NCBI GenBank assembly: GCA_039111635.1
Contig: JBCAQO010000001.1
Coordinates: 806,001-870,000 of the forward strand
Reading direction: 5' to 3'
DNA: 64,000 bases
Source: Heterobasidion occidentale
Lineage: Eukaryota > Basidiomycota > Agaricomycetes > Russulales > Bondarzewiaceae
Shown here piece after piece: positions 49,332 to 60,044 of this stretch. How positions within the stretch are numbered: position 1 is the first letter of the stretch; each line of letters begins with the position of its first letter. The notes beneath the pieces are model-generated. The model was not told the DNA's origin and ran no database searches. It saw only the letters and a program-made list of their open reading frames with translations. The translations under genes and the position numbers were made by a program.

Positions 49332-49854
49332 GGAGTGAGTGCAGACCTCGTAGGATAGACTATCGAAGTGCGCGAACGCGTTCTGTGTACTGTATACCAT
49401 CGAAATCCAGGAACAATAGTGCTTGAGGTTGCCGGCGGCTTGGATCACGGCGTTCGTTCCGGCTGGCATCAGCAGCCACTTATCAGCAACGGCGTTGAAA
49501 TGCCTCCTTATCATCTTCCCCGCGCGCAGAGGCTTCTCAAAAACATCTTTCGCATTCAAGGGCCTCCCGTGCAGCGCCTAGGTATGAGCCATGAATAGCT
49601 CTGTTGCTGCTGGGAAGTTCCAACCTATCTCACTTGAGCACAGGACACCCTAGGACACCTTGACTATCTGCATGGCTTTGCCGTAGGCGACCAGCCGTAG
49701 AGATACACAGAGATATACCGACTTATCGAAGGAGGCAGTCATTAAGGGCCTCTCGCGGTCCGAAACATCATCCCCATTTTACTTAAAGCCGAGGCACGAC
49801 GATGAGATAGAGCGTTGCACCCTCCGTCTCCCACTCCCGCGCACCCAGTCCGCG
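49332..49854. other. Intergenic region upstream of the agmatinase-like gene
   Basis: About 520 bases with no protein-like ORF. TTACTTAAAG at 49776-49785, about 70 bases before the ATG, is a weak TATA-like element. Confidence 0.4.
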
Positions 49855-51413
49855 ATGAAGTTGACCAGCGCGTTCCTCACCCTCGCTCTCGCGGCCTTCG
49901 CGCACGCACATCCGCACGAGCAGGCCCGCCTCTCCGCCCCCGTCGCGGCCGCAGACGCGCAGGAGGCCCAGACGTGGCTCGTCAAGTACGGGAAGCAGGT
50001 CGACCTCGGGTACACGGGCCCGCTCTCGTTCTCGCACCTCGACTACCACCGCTGCCTCGAGGACGAGACCAAGGACTTCGACATCGCCGTGCTCGGCATG
50101 CCGTTTGACACCGCCGTCTCGTACCGGCCGGGCGCGCGCTTTGGGCCGTTCGGCATCCGCTCGGGGAGCCGCCGGCAGCACGGCGAGCGCGCGTGGACGC
50201 TCTCGTGGGGAATGGACCCGTACAGGCTGGGAACCAAGGTCATCGACTGCGGCGATGTGAGTGGGACAATCAACGTTTAGGGTCCAAGACGTGATCGTGC
50301 ACCCAGGTCCCGCTGAGCGCGTTTGACAATGCCTTGGCCCTGGATCAAATGGAGGTCGCGTACTCCACTCTGCTCGCGAGACCCGTGGCACGGACGCTTT
50401 CTCTGGACCCTCCAGAGCGCATGTTCGCCAAGGACGGCAAGGCGCATCCCAGGATCGTCACGTCAGTCCCGTCTCCCACCCCGATCCCACGTTCCATCGC
50501 CTGCGTACTGACAGACCCGGCGTTGCAGCCTCGGAGGCGACCACACTATCGTGCTCCCCATCCTGCGCTCCCTGAACAAGGTCTACGGCCCCGTCTCGGT
50601 CATCCACTTCGACGCGCACCTCGACACGTGGGGGTACCTCCCCGTCCCGGGGTCGTCCACAGACCAGTCCCGCATCACGCACGGTAGCTTCTTCCACGTC
50701 GCGTGGGAGGAGGGCCTGATGTCTAACAGCAGCGTCCATGCTGGAATTCGCTGCAAGATGGCGGTGAGTACCTCCCTCGGCGCGTCGGTGGCTGGAGCGT
50801 GCTGATGAGTGTCGACTCGACCAGGGCGGTGCGGATATCACGAACGACGAAGACGTCGGCTTCAAGATCGTCTCGACAGATGACATCGACGATATTGGAA
50901 TCAACGAAGTCATCAGACGCATCAGGCAGCGCATCGGGGACAGCCCCGTCTACCTTAGGTAGATTCCCGAAGGTGTCCGCGTTTTCTGAGTCCGTCGCTA
51001 ACATTTTGTCTTACGCAGCCTCGACATAGACGTCATAGACCCCGGTTTGGCACCTGCCAGTCAGTCCTTTGCTTTGTGAACAGTAGATTCGGTACTCACA
51101 CGACTCCAGCCGGAACGCCGGAGGCGGGAGGATGGACCGTGCGCGAGGTCAAACGCATCATCCGCGGCCTCGCGGGCCTCAACTTCGTCGGCGCCGACGT
51201 CGTCGAGGTCGCCCCCGCATACGACCACGGTACGTCCTCACGCTGACCCAAAACGAAGCGCCGACCGACGCTGACCCCCGTCTTGCGCTGTGTTTAGCCG
51301 ATATTACCGGCATCGCTGCGGCGGACATCATCCACGACTTCCTCGGGACGATGCTGTCGTCCGAGCCGCCAAAATCGCGGGACGAGCGCGCCCCGTGGAG
51401 AGACGAGCTGTGA
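49855..51413 (+). CDS. Agmatinase/arginase-family ureohydrolase with signal peptide
   Basis: Mn-dependent hydrolase of guanidino groups (agmatine to putrescine and urea, or arginine-like substrates). The start at 49855 gives [20 protein letters not shown], a clear secretion signal. Motifs in order: [20 protein letters not shown] (about 50070), [29 protein letters not shown] (first metal-binding His-Asp site, about 50530), [11 protein letters not shown] (about 50605), [14 protein letters not shown] (about 51025, split by introns) and a C-terminal [20 protein letters not shown]. Introns lie at about 50257-50307, 50465-50530, 50764-50824, 50962-51019, 51058-51110 and 51233-51298. Every metal ligand motif of the family is present. 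The signal peptide is unusual against the cytosolic arginases and suggests an extracellular or vacuolar enzyme. Frame is clean. Confidence 0.88.
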
Positions 51414-51888
51414 AAGAAAAATAGCGCTGTAGACTTTTTGCTTTTTTGTATGTTTCTGAATGGATTTTATCGATTATCGAACGAGGTGTGAAGGCAGGCA
51501 TCAAGGGTACGATTCGCACATCTTGAACTACTCGCAGTACACAGCACCTGGCGGATCGATCTGAGGGAACAGGGAAGGGAGACCGGATCAGGCACGCAGA
51601 ACATGTCGTTATATCGTCGTCGAAAAGCTACAGTCCATTGCAAATCACGAAGTGAAATACGAAAAGCGAGAAACGAAAGAACCGAAAGCTAGACAAGATG
51701 TGGACAGAAAAGCAGATACCGATGTACACAGCACGCACGCACGTACGTACACGGGGGATCGCACAGGATGCCCCTCGCTCGCCGCCAAATAGCCGCCGCA
51801 GTCGTACAACGCAACGTACAAGAAAAAGTCCGTCTGCCCGTCACACGCCGAGCACGAGGGCAACCCTGGGCAACCTGGGCCCGCCCGA
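51414..51888. other. Convergent 3' region of the agmatinase-like and RIM9 genes
   Basis: About 475 bases where both neighbours end. Long open frames on the minus strand continue past the RIM9 stop but have low-complexity Ala/Arg/Thr translation and look like GC-driven shadows. Confidence 0.45.
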
Positions 51889-53739
51889 TCACCGCTTCGC
51901 GCCCCACTGGCCCGCAGGCTGCGCAGTCGCCGCGTCGTACACCGGCGGACTGTCGTCGTAGCGCCCCCCGTCCACCGAGCTCTGCGAGAACGGCCGTGGG
52001 CCCCTGGGGCTCGGCGCGCCCACCGCGTGGCCCACGCTCGTGTTGACCACCGGCGCCGCCGACGAGCCGCCCGCATATGGCATGTACGCCGCCGCGGCGG
52101 CGTGCTGGTCGCCCATGTCGGGGACGGAGCTGCTGCCGTACCCGCCGCCGCCGAGCGTGTAGCTGCGCGTTGGCTGCTGTGTTGGCTGTGATGGCGGCTG
52201 TATTGGCGTCGATTGGGGGAAGTAGGCGCTCGGTTCGGGGTGAGCGGGGCTCGGGGCTGTGTAGAGGAGGCCGGTGTTGTTGTAGGTGTCTGGGTGGAGG
52301 ACTGGTTCTTGCGGTTGTGCGTAGGGGTTGTAAGGGTCGGAGTAGGCATTGCGTGCGGCGTACTGCGCGTGCGGCGCAGCGACGTTGTTGTCTAGGATGT
52401 ATCGATTAGAAGCATAGCGACGAAGGCGACAAGGATGTGCTTACATGTGGAGGCGCCTGCGTTGCTCCCGAATGGATTGTTTCCGTACTGATCGTCCCCG
52501 TATTGGGTGTTTTGTGACGCATACTGGCCATGGTCATACTGGGCGACCTGCGAGGGGTACTGAGTGTGGTCGGCCGCCAGTAGCCCGTATTCGCCACTGG
52601 GGGGACGGGAGGCGGTGATGAGGTGATGGAAGTGCCCTGCACATAGGCGACCTGGGACGGCGCGTACCCCGACGTGGTGTGCGTGTGCGCCGAGCCCCCT
52701 GTGGCCTGCCGCCTTGGCTGCGGCGGGTATGAATTCGCCTGCTGGTTCGACGGCGCGTAGTACTCGTCCACGGCCCGCGTGCCCTCCGCCGCGCGCGCAT
52801 AGCCGCCCGCGTATCCCTGCTGCCCGGCGCCTGGGGCCGCGTCCTGGTAGTGCAGCGACGGGTGTTCGTCGTCTCCACCGTGGGTCAGCGGCTGCGTCGG
52901 GTCGTATTCCTGGAACGCAGGCAGACCCTGCTCACCCTGCTTCTGCCGGGCCTTCCTGTCCGCCTCTGCCTTGACCGCGTCGAGCCGCAGCGGGTCGTCG
53001 TAGGTGCCGTTGCCGCCCGCGGGCGGGTTCCAACGGTCGCTGTTCTCGCGCTTGTTGTAGGCGTCGCGCGGACGGCGGCGGATGCAGCAGCGGCCGAGAC
53101 CGTAGAAGCAGCCCGAGAAGAAGAGGAGGAGCCAGGCGGCGAGGGTGAGCCAGATGGCGTTGCCCATGGTGGCGGAGCCACCGCTGACGGAGTTGATGCG
53201 GGACTTTGCGATGAAGAAGAAGGCGAGGTCGAAGATGAAGGCGAGGAGGGCGATGGCGGCGCCGAAGCCGGAGACGCAGGTGCTGAAGCAGGACATGGAG
53301 AGCTCGCGGACGTGGGCGAGGAGGCCGAAGAAGGCTGAGCCGGCGGCTAGGGCGAAGGCGACGATGTGGAGGACGAGGGCGTATGTAATCCATTTGACGA
53401 CGACGTTGGGTATTTCGATGGACGTCTTGTTGCCGACGAGGGCGTTGATGTCTGTGAGCGGTCGGGCGAACGATGAGACAAATTTCCGCTCTTGGAAGTC
53501 TGGGACAGACCTAGTTCATAGCCGACCGAGGCTTTTGAGCAGGTTGTTCCGTTGGACAGCTGCAAACAGTAGCCCAAGACGCCAAAAGTGACGGAGCCGT
53601 TTATGTTTTCGACGGAGAGAGATGCTTTGAGGAAAAATACGGATTTGAACCAGGGGACGGAGAAGGAAACGACGCCGAGGAGGATTGTGGCGATGAGGGT
53701 GACAAGGAAGCCCGGTGTTGCTGGACGGAGGAGGCCCAT
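51889..53739 (-). CDS. RIM9/PalI-like membrane protein of the pH-sensing pathway, frame broken once
   Basis: SUR7/PalI-family membrane protein that supports ambient-pH signalling at the plasma membrane. The start at 53739 gives MGLLRPATPGFLVTLIATIL, the first membrane segment, followed by FSVPWFKSVFFLK, GSVTFGVLGYCLQLSNG and CSKASVGYELGL. After an intron come WITYALVLHIVAFALAAGSA, CFSTCVSGFGAAIALLAFIF and AIWLTLAAWLLLFFSGCFYG (three further segments), then CCIRRRPRD and a long cytoplasmic Gln/Tyr/Pro/Ala-rich tail. At 52599-52604 the C6 run (minus strand) must be C7 to join PPPVPP to SGEYGLLAAD and QYDHGQYASQ; the literal frame ends at 52406. After an intron (about 52385-52445) the tail runs NNVAAPHAQYAARNAY to QPAGQWGAKR*. 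Confidence 0.82.
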
Positions 53740-53992
53740 GGATGGGGCCGTGGGTTGAAGATAAGTTAAGGGGAAGGAAAGGGGCAACAGGGTGGACGGT
53801 GCGAGAGAGTACAGTATACAGTAGTTATGGCGTCTGCAGAGGCGGTGAGAGAACGTGAGAAAGCAGTTGGAGAGCACAGCTCTCGAATATTGTCTTGTCG
53901 AGCGCAGCAGCAGCAGCAGTCCCCTCTTGAATTTATTGCAGTCCTCGGTCTCGGTCGTGGAGACCACTTCACAATCCGTGCTATTACCCGTT

Positions 53993-54805
53993 CTACTCTG
54001 CGTTCCACTCCAGAACGTGTATCGTCCGTGTCGACGCAGGGAACTCTCCCTTGCTTTTCACCTCCACCGCGTCCTTCACCGTCCGAGACACCACAAATCC
54101 ATTCTTCTCGAACACCCGCACGCTCCCTGTGTTTCCTTCGAACACCGTCGGTCGCAGGTGTCGCACCCCCATCCTGGGAATCACCCACTCACGCATCAGC
54201 GTGCCGATCACCGCCGTCATAATGCCTTGCCCGTGGTGCGACGGCGTCAGGTAGTCTGCGAGGCCGCTCGATGTTCAGGACTGGTCGCCTGTCCTTCCGC
54301 TGGGGTACGCACCTCCGATCTGCCAGATAATCTTCGGGTCCCCTACAGGGCGCGCCCTGTTCTCTTCCGACTGCTTTCGTTTCTCGTCGACATCCACTAT
54401 CTCATCAAAGTTATACCGTATGAAACCGCAGTCGCCCAAGGGCACGTCGCTCCCGTCCTCCTTCTGCTCCCGGATGACTCGCACCGGGCAGGTCGAGACG
54501 ATCTTCGGCGCCGCGTCGGGCTCCTCGACGCTTGCCTTCACCAGCTCGTTCCATACCGCGTCCGTCTCTTCTATGATGGTAGTTAACCACTGCTCGGCAT
54601 GCTCAGGCAGGTATGGCCAAGGCGGGCTGGTCACCCATCTGTACACCCGAGGGTCGTTGAAGGCCTCGACCTTGGCAGGCGCATCCGATAGGCGCGGCGG
54701 GGTGATGATGATGTTCGACAGAGGCGGAGCGAGGCGCAGGTACGGCTCCCCCGTCTGTGGGTTGATTTCGAACGGGCGCAGCTGAGGGTGGAGGAGGCCT
54801 GCCAT
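53993..54805 (-). CDS. GNAT-family acetyltransferase
   Basis: Acetyl-CoA-dependent N-acetyltransferase; substrate unknown. The start at 54805 gives MAGLLHPQLRPFEINPQTGE; the fold begins at PPLSNIIITPPRLSDAPAKV, with DPRVYRWVTSPPWPYLPEHA and a long helix (WLTTIIEETDAVWNELVKAS). PLGDCGFIRYNFDE is strand-like, and DPKIIWQIG closes exon 1 (intron about 54256-54312). In exon 2, YLTPSHHGQGIMTAVIGTLM carries the A motif (Q/R-x-x-G-x-G/A) for the pantetheine, and NTGSVRVFEKNGFVV is the B motif. It ends IHVLEWNAE. It is similar to ribosomal-protein-alanine-type acetyltransferases. It shares a divergent promoter with eEF2. Confidence 0.85.
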
Positions 54806-55264
54806 ACTGACTTGACGGCCCGCATCATGTTGATTCGGGTTTTATACGCATGCACCTCAATCTCAGGCGGCCTTAGTCTCCGCGGCTGACCTAAAACAGT
54901 AGATAGTCTGTGTACTGGAAATCCTGATGCGTCTAATTCGTCTGCGGAGACTTGCTTCCCGCGATACTGGCCTGTGCGGGTACGGAAACGTTGTGTCTGC
55001 AAAAATGATATGAGAGTTCTCGATCGAAGAGAGCACGGCCTCGAGGTGGAAAGTGGAAGTGAGATTGCAAGGGGGTGTGGCACCTGCCCTAAACACCATC
55101 GATAAGCAACAGGTGGCTGATAAAACTTTACTCACTGTCCATCATCGAGTCTCGCGGCCCCGGTTGCTTGCAACATTTCCCTCTGCTCTTTTTCCGCCGC
55201 GATCTCTGTAACGGACTCGCAGAACCAAACTTTCGTGTATTTTTCCCTGTAAAATCTAGACACC
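54806..55264. other. Divergent promoter region of the acetyltransferase and eEF2
   Basis: About 460 bases. Ends with a pyrimidine-rich stretch before the eEF2 ATG (TTTCGTGTATTTTTCCCTGT), as usual for highly expressed fungal genes. Open frames here are chance overlaps. Confidence 0.45.
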
Positions 55265-58200
55265 ATGGTGTACGTCCCTCCCACATCTTGGCCCCTCCGT
55301 GTGCTGATTAACCCTCCGCCATGACAGTAACTTCACCGTAGGCAAGTAGTGCAGTTTCCAGGCAGATCTACCACCCAAGTACTCATGGGCCGGTTGTTGA
55401 ACAGACCAGATCCGGCAGTTGATGGACAAGCCGACGAACATTCGTAACATGAGTGTTATTGCCCATGGTGAGTATAGGAGCTTCTCCGTCACTTCCGCGA
55501 CTGACCGTGCTTCACAGTCGATCACGGCAAGTCCACGCTGACCGACTCGCTCGTGTCCAAGGCCGGTATCATCGCCGGGTCAAAAGCTGGAGACATGCGA
55601 TTCACAGATACAAGAGAGGACGAAAAGGAACGCGGTATCACGATTAAATCAACAGCCATTTCCATGTACTTCGAGGTCGACAAGGACGATCTCCCCTCCA
55701 TTAAGCAAAAAACCGATGGTGCGTGCCTCGCGAAGTTATCTCCCGATTTGCCCCTAATATCCTTTGTCATTCCGTTCCGTTTTGGACAGGCAACGAGTTC
55801 TTGATCAACTTGATCGATTCGCCCGGACATGTCGACTTCTCGTCAGAAGTCACTGCCGCTCTCCGTGTGACGGACGGTGCCCTCGTCGTCGTCGACTGTG
55901 TTGAGGGTGTCTGCGTGCAGACCGAGACCGTGCTTCGTCAGGCGCTGACCGAGCGTATCAAGCCTGTCGTCATCATCAACAAGGTCGACCGTGCTCTCCT
56001 CGAGCTGCAGGTGACCAAGGAGGATCTCTACCAGTCCTTCCAGCGCACAATCGAGACTGTCAACGTCATCATCTCCACCTACCACGACGAGGTTCTCGGT
56101 GACGTCCAGGTCTACCCCGAGAAGGGTACCGTCGCCTTCGGCTCTGGCCTTCACGGATGGGGTTTCACCCTCCGTCAGTTCGCCGCCCGCTACGCCAAGC
56201 GTTTCGGTGTCGACAAGGAGAAGATGATGGTCAAGCTCTGGGGCGACAACTTCTTCAACCCTGCCACCCGCAAGTGGACGACCAAGGGCACAGACGCCGA
56301 CGGCAAGCCCCTGCAGCGCGCGTTCAGCCAGTTCGTCTTGGACCCCATCTTCAAGATCTTCGAGGCCGTCATGAACTTCAAGAAGGACAGCATCGCGCCC
56401 ATGCTCGAGAAGCTCGAGATCAAGCTTGCGCAGGATGAGCGTGATCTCGAGGGCAAAGCCCTCCTCAAGGTCATCATGCGCAAGTTCTTGCCCGCCGGTG
56501 ACTCCCTCTTGGAGATGATAGTCATCAACCTTCCCTCCCCCGCCACCGCGCAGCGCTACCGTTGCGAGACCCTCTACGAAGGTCCCATGGACGACGAGTC
56601 TGCCATTGGAATCCGTGACTGCGACCCCAAGGGCCCCCTCGTGCTCTACATTTCGAAGATGGTGCCGACGTCCGACAAGGGACGTTTCTACGCCTTTGGT
56701 CGTGTCTTCTCTGGTACCGTCCGCTCCGGCCCCAAGATCCGCATCCAGGGCCCCAACTACATTCCCGGCAAGAAAGATGACTTGTTCATCAAGTCCGTCC
56801 AGCGCACCGTGCTCATGATGGGTCGCTACGTTGAGCCCATCGAGGACTGCCCTGCCGGTAACATCGTCGGCCTCGTCGGTATCGATCAGTTCTTGCTCAA
56901 GACCGGTACCCTCACTACTTCCGAGACGGCCCACAACATGAAGGTCATGAAGTTCTCCGTCTCCCCCGTCGTCCAGGTCGCCGTCGAGGTCAAGAACGCC
57001 GCGGATCTCCCCAAGCTCGTCGAAGGTTTGAAGCGCCTCTCCAAGTCGGATCCTTGCGTCCAGGCATGGATTGCTGACACCGGTGAGCACATCGTCGCCG
57101 GTGCCGGTGAGCTCCACTTGGAGATTTGCTTGAAGGTTCGTCAGCCGTCTTTGATCGCGTTTAACGTCAAGCTCATCGCTTTGTAGGATCTCCAAGATGA
57201 TCACGCTGGTGTACCCCTCAAGATCTCCGAGCCCGTGGTCGGGTACTGTGAGACCGTCAAGGCCGAGTCCTCCATCGTCGCCCTCTCGAAATCGCAGAAC
57301 AAGCACAATCGTCTGTACGTCAAGGCCCTGCCGATCGATGAGGAGCTCACCCTCGCCATCGAGAACGGTAAGATCTCCTCGCGTGACGATTTCAAGGCCC
57401 GTGCCCGTATCCTCGCGGACGAGTATGGCTGGGACGTCACCGATGCCCGTAAGATTTGGTGTTTCGGCCCCGACACGACCGGCCCCAACTTGCTCGTCGA
57501 TGTCACCAAGGGTGTGCAGTACCTCAACGAAATCAAGGATTCGTGTATTGCTGCGTTCCAGTGGGCGACGAAGGAGGGTGTCTGCGCTGAGGAGAAGATG
57601 CGTGGCGTTCGCGTGAACGTCCTTGATGTTACCGTACGTCCGGCTTCGTGTCCGACGCACCGCGTTGTCCTGATCTCGCTCGCCCGTTAGCTGCACACCG
57701 ATGCCATCCATCGTGGTGGAGGACAGATCATCCCCACGTGCCGTCGTGTCACCTACGCCGCTTGCCTGCTCGCGACGCCAGGTATCCAGGAGCCCGTCTA
57801 CCTCGGTGCGTGACACGTCCTCGAGGAGTTCCGGATCGGGGCTGATTCGTTTTTGTGCAGTCGAGATCCAGTGCCCGGAGAACGCCATCGGCGGTATCTA
57901 CTCCGTGCTGAACAAGCGTCGTGGACAGGTCTTCTCTGAGGAGCAGCGCGTCGGCACGCCCATGTTCACCGTGAAGGCGTACCTGCCCGTCATGGAGTCC
58001 TTCGGGTTCAACGGCGAGCTGCGCGCGGCGACCGGCGGCCAGGCCTTCCCCCAGTCCGTGTTCGATCACTGGGAGCTGATGAACGGCTGTGCGTTGTTTT
58101 CACTGCGATCGATGTTCCTCGTTTTAATTCGCGTTTTTCTCTAGCCCCTCTCGAGAAGGGCAGCAAGCTCGAGGAGTTGGTCAGGGGCATCCGTACCCGC

Positions 58201-58314
58201 AAGGGTCTCAAGGTATGTGATTTGCGAGCTCGCATGTGGAGGACATCGGCTGATCGACCGCACGCTTCAGCCCGACATCCCTGCGCTCGATACCTACTAC
58301 GACAAGCTCTAGAT
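55265..58314 (+). CDS. EFT1: Translation elongation factor eEF2
   Basis: GTPase that drives ribosomal translocation. ATG GT at 55265 is followed by an intron, then NFTV, a second intron with a GC donor (GTAG|GCAAGT, about 55339), and [21 protein letters not shown] motifs: [11 protein letters not shown] (P-loop, about 55520), RGITIKST (switch I), DSPGHVDF (G3), NKVD (G4). The Thr in RFTDTREDE corresponds to the eEF2-kinase site. Domain IV has [20 protein letters not shown], and [17 protein letters not shown] carries the diphthamide His (FDHW). It ends [11 protein letters not shown] with TAG at 58312-58314. Further introns: about 55469-55516, 55718-55791, 57137-57186, 57634-57689, 57805-57859, 58090-58143 and 58214-58268. 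Codon use is strongly C-ending, typical of high expression. The gene symbol is by yeast analogy. Confidence 0.97.
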
Positions 58315-58695
58315 AGGGGAGAGGGAGAGAGAGGAATGTGCGGGTAGGTGTAGCTTGTTCTGTTGTGTCTTACGTCTTGTTGTGTGTGTGTTTCTCGGCT
58401 TGTCGCTGTAGCGTTTGATTTTACGACTTGTACTTTCTGCAAAGTCACGACAATTCACTGTTTCTTGTAGTGAGCGTTGCGGCTTGCCAGGGCCAGGATG
58501 AGAGTGCGTGCACATGGGCATATGCTATGGGGCTGACTCGACGCGGGGCCGATGCGGGAATGGATGTCGATTGCTCATATGTCTAGTCATGCGTCGGTCC
58601 GGACCCGGGAGGGAGGACGCGTTATAAGCACACGAATCGGAAGAGCGCCGTCGAGCATCGACAAGGTCGTCATAAACTCTACCTCGCTCGAAAAC
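58315..58695. other. Intergenic region, eEF2 3' end and kinase promoter
   Basis: About 380 bases. The eEF2 3'UTR is T/G-rich with TGTGTGTGTG at 58382-58391. TATAAG at 58623-58628, 68-73 bases upstream of the next ATG, is probably the core promoter. Confidence 0.5.
58623..58628 (+). promoter_or_regulatory. TATA box of the APH-fold kinase gene
   Basis: TATAAG about 70 bases before the ATG at 58696. It supports that start, although the first codons are in a different frame from the body of the gene. Confidence 0.45.
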
Positions 58696-59928
58696 ATGGC
58701 GTCCGAGGACTCATCATCAAGCGGAACACGATCAGGATCTGTCGACGACGGAGGGCGTGCTGGCGTACCTCGCGGGGACGCGGTTCGCGGGTGCGCGAGC
58801 GGTGGGGCTGGCGGGGGGCACGGCGAACTGGACGTTCCGGGTGTATTTGGCGGAACGGGAAGGGGGCGCGGGGCGGGCGGGGACGGTGGTGGTGAAGCAC
58901 GCGCGGGGGTACGTGGCGTCTGCGGGCCCAGGGGGGGTTGCGTTTGGGGTGGAGAGGCAGGTGGGTTGCGTGCGTTGAATGACGTCCGTTGCGGGTGCTG
59001 ATGGGGCTGCGGTGCAGGCGGTCGAGGCGGAGGCGATGCGGCGCGTGCGGGCGGCGGGGCTTGCGGCGGGGCGCGTGCGGGTGCCGGAGGTGTATTTGTT
59101 CGACGAGGGGCGGCACGTGATCGTGATGGAGGACGCGGGGGAGGGCGCGGTGACGCTGAAGCAGCTGTTAACGGCGCGCGCGCCGTCGCGGGAGGTGTGC
59201 GCGGGGATCGGGGCGGCGCTGGGGGGGCTGCGGGGGCTGCACGAGTGGGGGCGGGAGGGCGGGGCGGCGGCGGAGGCGGGGGCGCTGGAGGTGTTTGATG
59301 GGAACAGGTGGGGCGGTGGGTGACGGGGTGGGCGACGTACGGGCGGCTGGTGGACACGGTCGCGGGGCGGAGCGGGGTCGGGGTGCTGGACGAGCCGCCG
59401 TTGGGGGTGGGGGAGGCGGCGATGGAGGTGTTGAGGGAGGTGGGGAGGGTGAGGGTGAGGGAGATCGCGGAGTCGAGGGAGACGATGACGATGGGGGATT
59501 TCTGGCCGGGGAACGTGATGGTCGACGTCGGCGGCGAGGGCGACGGCGAGGGGGTGCGGATGTACGTGGTGGACTGGGAGCTGGGGAAGCTGGGGCTGGG
59601 GGGGCTGGACGTGGGGCAGTTCTGCGCGGAGGTGGCGCTGGTGATGCGGTTCGTCGAGGGCGAGGACGGGCGGGCGGGGGCGGGGGCGCTGCTGCGGGGC
59701 TTCGTGGACGGGTACGCGGGACCGGCGGGGATGGCGGAGGGGGTGGCGCGGGTGGCGCTGGTGCACGCCGGGGTGCACCTCGCGGTGTGGACGGGGCGGG
59801 TCGGGTGGGGGTCGGGGGAGCGGACGCGGGCGGTGGTGCGGGAGGGCGTGGACGTGGTCGTGGACGGGTACGGCGGTGCGGGGGCCGTGTCGCTCGTCGA
59901 GAAGCTGTTGTGTACTACTGTTAGCTAG
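58696..59928 (+). CDS. APH/choline-kinase-fold small-molecule kinase, frame uncertain at two points
   Basis: Phosphotransferase-fold protein of about 380 residues, substrate unknown; related to aminoglycoside and methylthioribose kinases. The body reads STTEGVLAYLAGTRFAGARA, LAGGTANWTFRVYLAE, VVVKHARGYVAS (candidate catalytic Lys), an intron at about 58960-59015, AVEAEAMRRV, HVIVMEDAG (hinge), WVTGWATYGRLVDTVAG, TMGDFWPGNVMVD (Brenner-loop motif, with Met in place of the usual His before Gly-Asp) and YVVDWELGKLGLGGLD (metal-binding Asp). It ends KLLCTTVS at 59928. At 59310-59313 the G4 run must be G5 to join GNRWG to RWVTGW. The first 15 codons from MASEDSSSS are in another frame than STTEGV, so the 5' end is unsure. 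The coding strand is extremely G-rich. Confidence 0.7.
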
Positions 59929-60044
59929 AGGAATGGAGTGTCCGGGGTCCGTGATGCGGGGCGGGAGTTGAAATATCAGAGAGGGCGAGCGGGCTCAGCA
60001 AGGCAAGACAAGACACACACACTGGCACAACAATCCTCTCTCCC

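Noticed and set aside
55843..57888. 681-codon open frame on the minus strand across eEF2
   Set aside because: It is the mirror of the eEF2 coding strand, whose strong C-ending codon bias removes stops on the other strand. Its translation has no domain, and eEF2 explains the sequence fully.
58587..59778. Pro/His/Arg-rich minus-strand frames opposite the APH-fold kinase
   Set aside because: Low-complexity shadows of G-rich coding DNA with no domain features.
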